Shown here: positions 33,353-42,584 of the stretch, piece after piece
Layout of the letters: each line of letters starts with the position of its first letter
Numbering within the stretch: the first letter of the stretch is position 1
Made by a program: the position numbers and the translations under genes
Notes under the pieces: model-generated
The model's input: only the letters and a program-made list of their open reading frames with translations
What the model was told of the DNA's origin: nothing
Database searches by the model: none
Origin: Brachybacterium sp. YJGR34
GTDB lineage: Bacteria > Actinomycetota > Actinomycetes > Actinomycetales > Dermabacteraceae
DNA: 64,000 bases
NCBI RefSeq assembly: GCF_003347015.1
Contig: NZ_PNFB01000008.1
Location: forward strand, 1 to 64,000
Direction: 5' to 3'

Positions 33353-36039
33353 GCACCACGAGCAGCACGGGGCGCCGCCGCGCCGAGGTTCCCGAGATCC
33401 CGTCGATGCCCGGGGTCGACTCCCGGCTGCACCGCACCGTCGAGGTGCGCGACCACACCGGCGAGTTGCGCCGCTGGCACCTGCTGGACTCCGCGCCGCT
33501 GCTGGCCGAGCGCGGCATCACGCCGCGCGGCACGCTGCTGGCCGTGCACGGCAACCCCACCTACTCCTTCCTCTTCCGCTCCCTGGTGCGAGGCGACATC
33601 CCCTGGCGCGTCGTCGCCGTGGACCAGCTGGAGATGGGCTGGTCCGAGCGCACGGGCGTCCGCCGCCGCTACCAGGACCGGGTCACCGACCTCTCGATGC
33701 TCACCGATGCGCTGTCGCTGCGCGGCCCGGTGGTGACCGTCGGCCACGACTGGGGCGGGCTGATCTCCTCGGGCTGGGCGCTGGACAACCGCCACGACCT
33801 CGCCGGGATGATCCTCACCAACACCGGTGTCCACCAGCAGCTCGAGGAGGCGCTGCCCCGGGCCCTGCAGCTCGCGACCGCGCCCGGTTTCCGCGGCGCC
33901 TCCACCGCGCTGACCGACACCTTCCTGCGGGTCACCCTCGGCCTGTCCGGAGACGCGATCTCGCCCGAGGTGCGGGAGGCCTACCTCGCCCCGTACCGCA
34001 CCCGCGCCCGCCGCCAGGGCATCGACCAGTTCGTGGCCGACATCCCCGCGCGCGCCGAGCACCCCTCCCGGCCCACGCTCGAGCGCGTCGCCGAGGGGCT
34101 CACGGACCTGACGGTCCCCACCCTCCTGGCCTGGGGGCCCAAGGACATCACCTTCTCCGACCGCTTCCTGCGGGACCTGATCCGGCGCGTCCCGCACGCG
34201 GACGTCCACCGCTTCGAGAACACCTCCCACCTGGTGTGGGAGGAGGCCGACGTCGCCGGACTGGTCGCGACCTGGCTCGAGGCGACCTTCGGCACCGCCG
34301 AGGCGCCGCGCACCGAGGGGCCGGTCCGCCGTCCCGTCTCCGCCGCCGCGGAGCCCGCACCGGAGCGGCACATCGGCGATCCGATCGGCCGCCTCGCGGC
34401 CGATCCGCAGCACGCCCATCGGCCGGCCGTCGTGGAGCTGGGTGCCGAGGACGGCGAGCCCCGCGAGATCTCCTGGTCGCTGCTGCACCGCCGGGTCGAG
34501 GACATCGCCGCCGGACTCCAGGGCCACGGTGTGCGCCCCGGGGACCGGGTCAGCGTGCTCATCTCCCCCGGCGCGGATCTCACCGGCGTGCTGTACGCCT
34601 GCTTCCGCCTCGGGGCCGTCGCCGTCATCGCCGACGCCGGGCTCGGGATGCAGGGGCTGACCCGTGCGGTGGTCGGCTCCCATCCGGACTGGCTGATCGG
34701 CATCGACAAGGCCCTCCTGGGCGCCCGCGCACTGGGCTGGCCCGGCCGGCGGATCAGCGTCAAGCAGCTGCCCACCGTGGATCGCCGCGCCCTCGGCGTG
34801 GAGACCTCGATCGCCGAGCTCGCCCGCTCCGGCGCCCTCATGCGGGACCTCGGAGCACCGCTGGACGTCCCCCACCCCGCGCCGGACGCCGACGCGGCGA
34901 TCCTGTTCACCTCCGGCTCGACCGGCCCCGCCAAGGGGGCCGTGTACACCCACCGCCAGCTGGGAGCGATGTTCACCGCCGTGGGGGACACCCTCGACCT
35001 GGCGCCCGAGCGCGGCCTGGTGGCGGGCTTCGCACCCTTCGCCCTGCTGGGACCTGCGCTCGGTGCGCCGACGGTGGTCCCGGACATGGACATCACCCGT
35101 CCCGGGGAGCTCAGCGCCCCGGCACTGGCCGCGGCCGTGGCCGCCCTGGGCCGTCCGGCCGTGTTCACCGCGCCCGCCGCGCTGCGGAACATCCTGGACA
35201 CCGCCGACCAGCTCGACGCGAGCGGCCGGGCCGCACTGGCCGGGGCCGCGAGCTTCTTCTCCGCCGGCGCGCCGATCCCGGCCCCCCTGCTGGCCCGGCT
35301 CCGCACCCTCATGCCCGAGACCCGTGCGCTGACCCCCTACGGCATGACCGAGTGTCTCGCCGTCACGGCGATCGACCTCGAGGGCATCGAGGAGGCGGGG
35401 GAGGGCTCCGGCGTGTGCGTCGGCACCCCCGTGCCGCGGGTCGAGGTGGCGATCGCCGTGATGGACGCGGAGGGACGCACCTCCGGCGAGATCACGGACC
35501 GGGCCGGCGAGAGCGGCGAGATCCTGGTCCGCGCCCCGCACGTGCGCGACCGCTACCTCATGCTCTGGGGCACCACCCACGAGTCCATGCGCTTCCCGGG
35601 ATGGCACGCCACCGGCGACGTGGGCCATCTCGACGCGAACGGCCGGCTCTGGGTCGAGGGCCGCGCCGCCCACGTCCTCGCCACGGCCGACGGGCTGTTC
35701 ACCCCGGTCCGGATCGAGGAGGCCGCCGAGGCGGTGCCGACCGTCCGGCGTGCCGGAGCGGCCGCCGTCGGCCCCCGCGGCACCCAGCAGGTCGTCGTGA
35801 TCCTCGAGACCGAGGACGACTACCGTCCCGGCCGGGCCGGGCGGCCCCGACCGGCGGAGCCGTCCCTGCAGGAGGCCGTGCGGCGCAGCGTGCACGAGCG
35901 GGCGGGCGCCGAGGTGGTCGCGGTGTTCACCACCCGCTGCCTGCCCACCGACATCCGCCACAACTCGAAGATCGACCGCGCGGCCCTGTCGCGCTGGTCC
36001 TCGCAGACGCTGCGGGGCGAGCGGGCGGACGCCCTGTGA
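33349..36039 (+). CDS. oleBC: OleBC fusion: beta-lactone decarboxylase + beta-lactone synthetase
   Basis: The 896-residue protein carries two olefin-pathway enzymes in one chain. Residues about 20-310 are an alpha/beta-hydrolase like haloalkane dehalogenase: HGNPTYSFLFR (67-77), nucleophile Asp134 in VGHDWGG, and His294 in ENTSHLVW. This is OleB, which removes CO2 from the beta-lactone to give the alkene. After an Ala/Pro/Glu linker (about 312-345) comes an AMP-binding enzyme of the ANL superfamily with LFTSGSTGPAKG near 520-531, a TPYGMTE motif and ATGDVGHLD; this is OleC, which closes the beta-hydroxy acid to the lactone. Fusion of the two is known from Micrococcus and other actinobacteria. 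GTG 33349 overlaps the oleA stop; its own stop overlaps oleD. Confidence 0.93.
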   Translation: MSTTSSTGRRRAEVPEIPSMPGVDSRLHRTVEVRDHTGELRRWHLLDSAPLLAERGITPRGTLLAVHGNPTYSFLFRSLVRGDIPWRVVAVDQLEMGWSERTGVRRRYQDRVTDLSMLTDALSLRGPVVTVGHDWGGLISSGWALDNRHDLAGMILTNTGVHQQLEEALPRALQLATAPGFRGASTALTDTFLRVTLGLSGDAISPEVREAYLAPYRTRARRQGIDQFVADIPARAEHPSRPTLERVAEGLTDLTVPTLLAWGPKDITFSDRFLRDLIRRVPHADVHRFENTSHLVWEEADVAGLVATWLEATFGTAEAPRTEGPVRRPVSAAAEPAPERHIGDPIGRLAADPQHAHRPAVVELGAEDGEPREISWSLLHRRVEDIAAGLQGHGVRPGDRVSVLISPGADLTGVLYACFRLGAVAVIADAGLGMQGLTRAVVGSHPDWLIGIDKALLGARALGWPGRRISVKQLPTVDRRALGVETSIAELARSGALMRDLGAPLDVPHPAPDADAAILFTSGSTGPAKGAVYTHRQLGAMFTAVGDTLDLAPERGLVAGFAPFALLGPALGAPTVVPDMDITRPGELSAPALAAAVAALGRPAVFTAPAALRNILDTADQLDASGRAALAGAASFFSAGAPIPAPLLARLRTLMPETRALTPYGMTECLAVTAIDLEGIEEAGEGSGVCVGTPVPRVEVAIAVMDAEGRTSGEITDRAGESGEILVRAPHVRDRYLMLWGTTHESMRFPGWHATGDVGHLDANGRLWVEGRAAHVLATADGLFTPVRIEEAAEAVPTVRRAGAAAVGPRGTQQVVVILETEDDYRPGRAGRPRPAEPSLQEAVRRSVHERAGAEVVAVFTTRCLPTDIRHNSKIDRAALSRWSSQTLRGERADAL

Positions 36040-37028
36040 GTGCGCCGACGATCCTGGTCACCGGTGCCTCGGGGCTGCTGGGCGGTGCAGTGGCGACCAC
36101 CCTGCGCGACCGCGGCGCCACCGTGCGCGCCTTCCAGCGCCGCCCCGCCGGGATCGAGGGCGTCGAGGACGTGCAGGGCTCCCTGACCGAGGCGGAGGAC
36201 GTGCGGCGTGCCGTCGCCGGCGCCGATGCGGTCATCCATCTCGCCGCGAAGGTCTCCATCTCCGGCCCCGAGAGCGAGTACCGCGCGATCAACATCGACG
36301 GCACCCGGCACGTGCTGGACGCGCTGCGGGTCGGTGGCGGCGGCGCGCTGGTGAACGTGTCCTCGCCGTCGGTCGCCCATCTGGGCCGTGCGATCGTGGG
36401 CCTCGACGCCACCCCGGCGGATCCCGAGCGCGCCCGCGGACCGTACTCGCGCACGAAGGCCGCGGCCGAGCTGCTGGCCATGGAGGCCGACGGCACCGAC
36501 GACCTGCTGGTCACCTCGATCCGACCCCATGTGGTGTGGGGCCCGGGCGACACCCAGCTGGTGGGCCGGATCGTGGACCGGGCGCGCAGCGGCCGGCTGC
36601 CGCTGCTGGACCAGGGGATGGCCCTCATCGACACCACCTACGTCACCAATGCCGCCGAGGCGATCGTGGCCGCCTGGGACCGCATCGAGGACGTCCACGG
36701 CGAGAGCTTCGTGGTCTCCAACGGTGAGCCGCGCACCGTCCGCGACGTCTTCGGCGGCTGGTGCGACGCCGCGGGGGTGCCGCGGCCGCGCCTGCGGATC
36801 CCCGGCAGCGCCGCTCGCCTCGCCGGACGCGCCATCGAGCGCATCTGGGAGCGGCGCCCCGGCCACGACGAGCCGCCGATGACCGAGTTCCTCGCCGAGC
36901 AGATGTCCACCGCGCACTGGTTCGACCAGCGCCGCACCCGCGAGCGCCTGCAGTGGACGCCGCGGGTGAGCATGGACGAGGGCAACGCCCGCCTGGCCGC
37001 CTGGTTCCGCGAGCATCCCGTCCGCTGA
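36036..37028 (+). CDS. oleD: OleD, NADPH-dependent 2-alkyl-3-oxoalkanoate reductase
   Basis: The 330-residue extended short-chain dehydrogenase reduces the OleA product to the 2-alkyl-3-hydroxyalkanoate used by OleC. The nucleotide loop GASGLLGG is at 10-17, and the catalytic Tyr137 and Lys141 are in PYSRTK. Pathway order is therefore OleA, OleD, OleC, OleB, while the gene order is A, BC, D. GTG 36036 overlaps the oleBC stop by 3 bases, so all three genes are translationally coupled. The next gene (VKOR) starts 41 bases downstream and may be read through. Confidence 0.92.
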   Translation: MSAPTILVTGASGLLGGAVATTLRDRGATVRAFQRRPAGIEGVEDVQGSLTEAEDVRRAVAGADAVIHLAAKVSISGPESEYRAINIDGTRHVLDALRVGGGGALVNVSSPSVAHLGRAIVGLDATPADPERARGPYSRTKAAAELLAMEADGTDDLLVTSIRPHVVWGPGDTQLVGRIVDRARSGRLPLLDQGMALIDTTYVTNAAEAIVAAWDRIEDVHGESFVVSNGEPRTVRDVFGGWCDAAGVPRPRLRIPGSAARLAGRAIERIWERRPGHDEPPMTEFLAEQMSTAHWFDQRRTRERLQWTPRVSMDEGNARLAAWFREHPVR

Positions 37029-37069
37029 CTCCTGCCCGATCCCTCCGCACGGAAGATCACGGTGCCCTG

Positions 37070-37759
37070 ATGAGCGACTCCTCCTCGAACGACGCGACCT
37101 CCTCGCCCGAGGAGGAGGCCGCGCTGCTCGCCGAGATCGATGCGGAGATCGCCGCCGAGCGGGCCTCCGTCCGGCGCGCGCCGGCGCGCCTCACGGGGCT
37201 CGTGCTGCTCGTGGGCGCGCTGGTGGGCTGGATCGCCGCGCTCGAGCTGCAGGTGGGCAAGGAGTACCTGCTCGCGAATCCGGGCGCCAGCCTCGCGTGC
37301 GATGTGAACCCCTTCATCTCCTGCGGCAGCGTGATGATGACCTGGCAGTCCCACGCGCTCGGCATCCCCAACATGGCCATCGGCCTGGCCGGCTTCGCGA
37401 TCATGGGGGTGGTCGGCGCGCTCATGCTCTCGGGCACTGCGCTGCCCACCTGGTTCCGCTGGGCGCGGCTGGGCGGGATGACCTTCGCCTTCGGCTACGT
37501 GCACTTCCTCGCGATCTCCGCGATCTTCGTGATCCGGGCGCTGTGCCCGTGGTGCATGGTGGTCTGGACGGTCACCGCGCCGATGTTCTTCGCGACCCTG
37601 GCGCACACCCTCGAGAGCGGGGACCTGACCCTCCCGCGGCCGCTCGCCGCGGTGCTGCGCCGCTGGGTGCTCCTCACCCTCGCCTGGTACCTGCTGGTGC
37701 TGCTGGTCATCCTCGCGGCCTTCTGGCGTCAGTGGCTCGTGGTCCTCGGTCTCGGCTGA
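37070..37759 (+). CDS. Vitamin K epoxide reductase (VKOR) family protein
   Basis: The 229-residue membrane protein has an acidic cytoplasmic N-terminus (to about 35) and five hydrophobic helices. It has the four VKOR cysteines: the loop pair Cys77 and Cys85 (CDVNPFISC) and the active CPWC pair Cys159 and Cys162. In actinobacteria VKOR replaces DsbB and reoxidises the exported disulfide-forming DsbA with a quinone. No DsbA gene is fused or adjacent. It follows oleD by 41 bases. The spacing between GGAAG and ATG 37070 is long, so initiation may rely on read-through from oleD. Confidence 0.9.
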   Translation: MSDSSSNDATSSPEEEAALLAEIDAEIAAERASVRRAPARLTGLVLLVGALVGWIAALELQVGKEYLLANPGASLACDVNPFISCGSVMMTWQSHALGIPNMAIGLAGFAIMGVVGALMLSGTALPTWFRWARLGGMTFAFGYVHFLAISAIFVIRALCPWCMVVWTVTAPMFFATLAHTLESGDLTLPRPLAAVLRRWVLLTLAWYLLVLLVILAAFWRQWLVVLGLG

Positions 37760-37847
37760 CACCTCGCGTCTCCCGCCACCGTTCCTCCCCAGCGGGCGGT
37801 CGTCCCCAGCGCGCGATGCGGCGGTGAGCGCCGCGGCGATGCCCGCC

Positions 37848-37853
37848 TAGGGT
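37848..37853 (+). promoter_or_regulatory. -10 box of comEA
   Basis: TAGGGT ends 7 bases before ATG 37861, indicating a leaderless transcript for the comEA-comEC unit. Confidence 0.5.
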
Positions 37854-37860
37854 CCCGGAC

Positions 37861-38553
37861 ATGGGAGCACGGTCTGGAGCAGCCGGGACGGGACGAGGTC
37901 GCAGCGGGCGGCACCGCCGCCGCCCCCTGCCGGCGCCGTCGGCGTCCTCGCTGATCGGGATCGCGGTGCTGGTCCTTCTCGCCCTGGGGGCGCTCCACCT
38001 CTCCACCACCGGCTCCGCGGTGCCGCTGGATGCGACGACACCGAGCGCCGCGGAGGAGGCCACGACCGGTCCGCCCCCGGACGATCCCGAGGAGACCGAG
38101 AGCCCGGAGCCCCCGAGCGGCGAGCTGGTGGTGCACGTCTCCGGCGCGGTCGCCTCCCCGGGTGTGGTCCGCCTCCCCGCCGGTTCCCGCGTCGACGATG
38201 CCCTGCAGGCGGCGGGCGGGGCCACCGAGGAGGCCGACCTGGCGGCGGTGAACCTCGCGCGGCCCCTGGCCGACGGCGAGCAGGTCCACCTCCCGCGTCC
38301 CGGCGAGGAGCCGCCGCCCGCGCCGGATCCCTCCGCGCCGGGTGATGCCGGCGGCGAGGGGCCGGAGATCGACCTCAACACCGCCGGCGCCGCCGAGCTC
38401 GAGGAGCTCCCCGGGGTGGGCCCCGCGCTCGCCCGGCGCATCATCGAGCACCGCGAGGGGAACGGCCCCTTCACCGCGGTGGACGATCTGCTCGAGGTGT
38501 CCGGGATCGGTCCCGCGACCCTCGAGGAGATCCGGGGACGGGCCGTGGTGTGA
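37861..38553 (+). CDS. comEA: ComEA-type DNA-binding competence protein
   Basis: The 230-residue protein has a basic N-terminus, one membrane anchor (about 35-50), an acidic Pro/Glu linker, an SLBB domain (about 85-145, LVVHVSGAVASPGVVRLP) and a C-terminal helix-hairpin-helix pair (about 168-230, with ELPGVGPALA and VSGIGPATLE). ComEA binds incoming double-stranded DNA outside the membrane during natural transformation. The stop overlaps the comEC start (GTGTGA), as usual in actinobacteria. A role in DNA uptake is inferred from family; transformation in this organism is not shown. Confidence 0.9.
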   Translation: MGARSGAAGTGRGRSGRHRRRPLPAPSASSLIGIAVLVLLALGALHLSTTGSAVPLDATTPSAAEEATTGPPPDDPEETESPEPPSGELVVHVSGAVASPGVVRLPAGSRVDDALQAAGGATEEADLAAVNLARPLADGEQVHLPRPGEEPPPAPDPSAPGDAGGEGPEIDLNTAGAAELEELPGVGPALARRIIEHREGNGPFTAVDDLLEVSGIGPATLEEIRGRAVV

Positions 38554-40922
38554 CCCGCGCCGACCTCCGCCTCCTCCCGGCCGCCACCTGCCTGTGGGGT
38601 CTCGCCGTGCTCGGGATCACGGCGGGCACCGCCGCGGCCGTTGCCGGCGGTGCCGTGCTGCTCGCCCTCGCCCTCACCGCGGTCACCCTCGCCGCCCGCC
38701 CCGGCACCCGTCGCGGGATCCTCGCGCACGTGGGTCTGCTCGCCCTCGCCGGGACGCTCCTGGTCCCCGCCCTCGCACGCCACGGCGCTACCGAGGAGGT
38801 GCTCGACCAGGCGATCTCCGAGGATCTCGTGGTCGAGCTCCAGGTCATCGCCGCCGCGGACCCCGCAGCCCCGCGCAGCGGCCCCTCCTGGGCCCGGGAC
38901 GGGATGTCGATGCGGTCCCGCACCGCGGCCAGCCCCGCCCGGCTGGGCCGGGACCGGGCGGAGCTGCCCGCCTCCCTCTCAGTGCTGGTGCGCGCCGACG
39001 GCGACGCCGCGAGCGACCTGGCCCGCGTCCGCGATGGCGACGGAGCGCGAGTGCGCGGCACGCTGGACCGCAGCGGATCCCTGCTCGTCCTGCGCGCCAC
39101 CGAGGTCCACCTGCTGTCCTCCTCGGACGCCGCCGGCCGCGCGCAGGACGCCCGCCATGCCCTGCGCGAGCAGGCCCGCGACGCCACCTCGCACCTCCCC
39201 GCCGACGAGGCCGCACTGGTCCGCGGGATGACCAGCGGCGACACCAGCGGGATGACGGAGCGGACCGAGGAGATCATGCGCCGGGCGGGCCTCACGCATC
39301 TCGTCGCCGTCTCCGGGGCGAACATCGCGCTCGTCCTGGCCGCGGTCCTCGGGCCGCTGCTGCTGGCCGGGGTCCGCCGCCGTCCTCGCCTGCTGGCCGG
39401 TGCGGCGGCCGTGGCCGGGTACGTGTGGCTGGTGGGCGACGAGCCGAGCGTGCAGCGCGCCGCCACCATGGCGGTGCCGCTGCTGGCCGCCCGCTTCGCC
39501 GGGGTGCGCGCCTCACCGGTGGCGGCTCTCGCCCTGACGGTCGCCCTGTGGTCCGTGCTGGACCCGGTGACCGCGGCCTCCGTCGGCTTCCTCCTCAGCG
39601 CCCTCGCCACCGCCGCGATCCTGCTGGCCGCACCGCCTCTGGCCACCGCGCTCACCGAGACCAGCGGCGGGCGCCTGGGCCGCACCCCCGCTCTCGTCCT
39701 CGCGGTGCCGCTCGTGGCCCAGCTGGCGTGCACCCCGCTGCTGATCCTGCTGGCCCCGGAGGTCTCCCTCTGGGCGGTGCCCGCCAACGTGCTGGTGGCC
39801 CCGCTGGTGGGATCGGTGACCGTGCTGGGGCTGCTCGCCCTGCTGCTCGGGATGCTCTGGCCGCCCCTCGCCGTCGCCCTGAACTCGCTGGCCGCCGGAG
39901 GAGCGCACCTCGTGCTGCTCGTCGCCCGCACCGCCGATGCGCTCCCGGGGTCCCGCATCGGCGTCCCGACGGGAGCGCTCGGCGCCCTGCTCGCCGTCGC
40001 GGTGCTGGTGCTCGCCGCGGCCGCGGTCGCCGCGCGCCGGGTGCGCGCGGTGCGCTGGGCGAGCGCGGCCCTGCTGGTCGTGGCCCTCGCCCCGGGGATC
40101 GGGCGGTGGCTGCCGCTGGCGCCGGCGCCGCCCTGGATCCTGGCCGCCTGCGCGGTGGGACAGGGGGACGCGGTGCTGCTGCGACCGGCGGTCGCCTCCG
40201 CGTCCCCGCGCGCGGCTCCCACCGTCCTGCTCGACACCGGTCCCGACCCCGCCCTGCTGCGCGAGTGCCTCGACCGGCTGCAGGTGCAGGAGATCGACCT
40301 GCTCGTGCTCACCCATCCTCACCGCGACCACACCGGGGGTCGCGCGGCGCTCACCGGCTCCCGCGCACCGTCCCAGCAGTGGATCTGCCCGTTGCCGGGG
40401 GCCTCACGGGACGCGCTCGGGGGAGTCCCCGCCGTGGTCGCGTCCACGGGCAGCACCTGGCGGCGCCCCGGGCTCGCCCTCCGCGTGCTGTGGCCGCCCT
40501 CCGCCGAGGCCGCGCAGCGCGCGCACGCGGCGGAGCAGAGCGCGGGGGAGGGCGACGGCGCCAACGCCTGCTCGGTCGTCGTCGAGGCCATCTGGGAGGA
40601 CGGCACGCGCCTGGTCTCCCTCGGCGACCTGGAGCCCGCCGCCCAGGAGGAGGTGACCGCGCTGGGCCCCGGCACGGCGGACATCGTCAAGGTCGCCCAT
40701 CACGGATCCCGCTTCCAGCACGCCCCGCTCTACCGCCGGCTGGACCCCGGGCTCGCCCTGATCACCGTGGGGCGCGAGAACACCTTCGGCCACCCCACCG
40801 ACGAGCTGCTGGATCTCCTGGAGGAGACGGGGGCCCAGCAGCTGCGCACCGATGTGCACGGCACGGTGGTGCTGCCCGCCGCGGACCGGGGCACGGCCCG
40901 GAGCGTCGGCCCGGCCCGATAG
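38550..40922 (+). CDS. comEC: ComEC/Rec2 DNA uptake channel protein
   Basis: The 790-residue protein has two N-terminal membrane helices, an OB-like domain (about 90-180), a competence domain of several helices starting near LTHLVAVSGANIALVLA (about 250) and a C-terminal metallo-beta-lactamase-type domain with the metal motif HPHRDH at 589-594 and VAHHGS near 715. It forms the channel through which one DNA strand enters the cell; the lactamase-like domain is the proposed nuclease. GTG 38550 overlaps the comEA stop. holA follows 34 bases later. Confidence 0.9.
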   Translation: MTRADLRLLPAATCLWGLAVLGITAGTAAAVAGGAVLLALALTAVTLAARPGTRRGILAHVGLLALAGTLLVPALARHGATEEVLDQAISEDLVVELQVIAAADPAAPRSGPSWARDGMSMRSRTAASPARLGRDRAELPASLSVLVRADGDAASDLARVRDGDGARVRGTLDRSGSLLVLRATEVHLLSSSDAAGRAQDARHALREQARDATSHLPADEAALVRGMTSGDTSGMTERTEEIMRRAGLTHLVAVSGANIALVLAAVLGPLLLAGVRRRPRLLAGAAAVAGYVWLVGDEPSVQRAATMAVPLLAARFAGVRASPVAALALTVALWSVLDPVTAASVGFLLSALATAAILLAAPPLATALTETSGGRLGRTPALVLAVPLVAQLACTPLLILLAPEVSLWAVPANVLVAPLVGSVTVLGLLALLLGMLWPPLAVALNSLAAGGAHLVLLVARTADALPGSRIGVPTGALGALLAVAVLVLAAAAVAARRVRAVRWASAALLVVALAPGIGRWLPLAPAPPWILAACAVGQGDAVLLRPAVASASPRAAPTVLLDTGPDPALLRECLDRLQVQEIDLLVLTHPHRDHTGGRAALTGSRAPSQQWICPLPGASRDALGGVPAVVASTGSTWRRPGLALRVLWPPSAEAAQRAHAAEQSAGEGDGANACSVVVEAIWEDGTRLVSLGDLEPAAQEEVTALGPGTADIVKVAHHGSRFQHAPLYRRLDPGLALITVGRENTFGHPTDELLDLLEETGAQQLRTDVHGTVVLPAADRGTARSVGPAR

Positions 40923-40956
40923 GATCGTCCAGGTCCCCGAGCAGTGAGGAGCTCCC

Positions 40957-41943
40957 GTGAGCGATGTCGAGTGGCACAGTGTCGCCCTCGCCCCGATCGT
41001 GCTCGTCCACGGCACCGAAGGTCTGATCGCCGATCGTGCGGTGCGCCGCCTGCGCACCCTCGCCACGCGGGCCGACCCGACGGTCGCCGTCCACGACCTC
41101 TCTGGGGACGCGCTCGGCGCGGGCGCCCTGGCCCAGGTCGCCAGCCCCTCGCTCTTCGGCGAGCCGCGCCTGGTGATCGTCCCCCAGCTGCAGGCCGCAC
41201 CCGACGTGCTGGTCGCCGAGCTGCTCGACTACGTCGCGAGCCCGGCGCCGGACGTCACCCTGGTGCTCGTCCACCGCGGCGGCAACCGGGGGAAGAAGCT
41301 CCTGGACGCGCTGAAGAAGGCCGGGGTGCCGCGCGTGGACGCGAGCCCCGTCAAGCGCGCCGCGGACAAGCAGGCCTTCGTGGCCGCGGAGTTCGCCCGG
41401 GCCGAGCGCCGCATCCAGCCGGAGGCCCTCGTCGCCCTGGTCGATGCCTTCGGCACCGACCTCGCCGAGCTCGCGGCGATCAGCCGTCAGCTCATCGAGG
41501 ACAGCACCCCCGAGGAGGGGCAGGTGCCCGCGCAGGTCACCGTCCAGGACGTGCACGCGCTGACCGCCGGGCGGGTGGAGTCCACGGCCTTCGCCGTCGC
41601 CGACGCCGCGATCGCCGGGCGCGAGCAGGAGGCGCTGCAGCTGCTGCAGCAGGCACAACTGGCGGGGGCCGATCCGGTGCCGATCGTCGCCGCCATCGCC
41701 TCCAAGATGCGTTCCCTGGCGAAGGTCACCGCGCCCGGAGCGAACGCCCGCACCCTGGGGATGCCGGACTGGATGCTGCGGAACCTCGGCCGCGAGGCCC
41801 GCAGCTGGAACGATCGCTCGCTGGCCCGCGCCCTCGAGGCCGTGGCCCGCGCCGACCACGAGGTCAAGGGCGCCGCGCGCGACCCCCGCTGGTCGGTGCA
41901 GCGGATGGTGATGGAGATCTGCCGCGCCCGCCGCGCGCGCTGA
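40957..41943 (+). CDS. holA: DNA polymerase III subunit delta
   Basis: The 328-residue protein is the clamp-loader delta subunit, which opens the beta sliding clamp. It has the AAA+-like first domain (LVHGTEGLIADRAVRRL), without a Walker A as expected, and the C-terminal collar domain (WNDRSLARALEAVARADHEVKG near 287-308). The GTG start has GAGGAGC upstream. It ends in front of a very strong hairpin shared with convergent rpsT. The comEA-comEC-holA-rpsT order is conserved in many actinobacteria. Confidence 0.92.
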   Translation: MSDVEWHSVALAPIVLVHGTEGLIADRAVRRLRTLATRADPTVAVHDLSGDALGAGALAQVASPSLFGEPRLVIVPQLQAAPDVLVAELLDYVASPAPDVTLVLVHRGGNRGKKLLDALKKAGVPRVDASPVKRAADKQAFVAAEFARAERRIQPEALVALVDAFGTDLAELAAISRQLIEDSTPEEGQVPAQVTVQDVHALTAGRVESTAFAVADAAIAGREQEALQLLQQAQLAGADPVPIVAAIASKMRSLAKVTAPGANARTLGMPDWMLRNLGREARSWNDRSLARALEAVARADHEVKGAARDPRWSVQRMVMEICRARRAR

Positions 41944-41948
41944 GCACG

Positions 41949-41984
41949 AAGGGCCCGGTGCGGATCATTCCGCACCGGGCCCTT
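41949..41984. terminator. Strong bidirectional hairpin terminator between holA and rpsT
   Basis: Perfect 16-bp arms, 41949-41964 and 41969-41984, with a TCAT loop. Read in either direction the stem begins with AAGGGCCCGG, so it ends in a short T pair on both strands. It serves two convergent genes. Confidence 0.85.
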
Positions 41985-42026
41985 CACACACCCCGTCGAG
42001 CGGGGCGCAGGGTCAGTCGACCGAGG

Positions 42027-42293
42027 TCAGGCGCTCACTCCCGCGACCAGCTTCGCGAGACCGGACTTGCGGTTCGCGGCCTGGTTCTGGTGGATGACGC
42101 CCTTGGACACGGCCTTGTCGAGCTTCCGGTTCGCCGCCTGGAGGGCCGCGCCGGCGGCCTCGGCGTCACCGGTGGAGACGGCGGCCTTCACCTTGCGGAT
42201 GTAGGTCTTGAGCTCGGACTTGACGGCACGATTGCGCAGGCGCGCCTTCTCGTTCGTCGTGTTCCGCTTGATCTGGGACTTGATGTTTGCCAC
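42027..42293 (-). CDS. rpsT: 30S ribosomal protein S20
   Basis: The 88-residue basic protein has the S20 signature ([10 protein letters not shown] at the N-terminus, [23 protein letters not shown] at the C-terminus). It binds 16S rRNA early in 30S assembly. The start codon is GTG 42293, with GAGAAGAG upstream; the ORF could not use a closer ATG. The message seems to have a leader of about 200 bases, which in other bacteria is where S20 controls its own translation. Confidence 0.97.
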   Translation of the reverse strand: MANIKSQIKRNTTNEKARLRNRAVKSELKTYIRKVKAAVSTGDAEAAGAALQAANRKLDKAVSKGVIHQNQAANRKSGLAKLVAGVSA

Positions 42294-42584
42294 GAAGACT
42301 CTTCTCTAGTGCTGCTGAGGTGGATCATCCGGGACGGCCGAGGAACGGAGCCGACGGGGACGGCGGTGGGGATTCGCCTGGAGACGTCGGTCCCGGGTCG
42401 CTGCCACGGGTACTCGCCCGGGTCGCACGCACCGCTCACCCCTGAGACACGACGGGCGAACAGCAGGCGCACACCGAACGGTATGTCACACATACGGTGC
42501 AGGACTTTACCAGAGTCCGGCCTGGTCCACCCAGAGGATGTGCGCCGTGTCTCCCGTGTGTCTGTCCAGGTCAGGGCTCGACGC
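42294..42584. other. 291-base gap upstream of rpsT
   Basis: This is the longest gene-free stretch. On the minus strand (rpsT direction) it holds two TAnnnT boxes (TAAAGT near 42505-42510 and TACCGT near 42479-42484) and a palindrome GTATGT-CAC-ACATAC (42481-42495). The rest is GC-rich leader. No tRNA or small-RNA structure is recognisable. Downstream of it lies the end of the PemK-like gene. Confidence 0.4.

Noticed and set aside
34236-37028. 930-codon plus-strand frame covering part of oleBC and all of oleD
   Set aside because: Only the part from GTG 36036 (oleD) is real; the upstream part is a shifted reading of oleBC and is Arg/Gly low complexity.
41949-42584. Search for a tRNA or small RNA gene around rpsT
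   Set aside because: Only the holA/rpsT terminator hairpin and short palindromes are visible; no cloverleaf or TTCRA (T-loop) signature.
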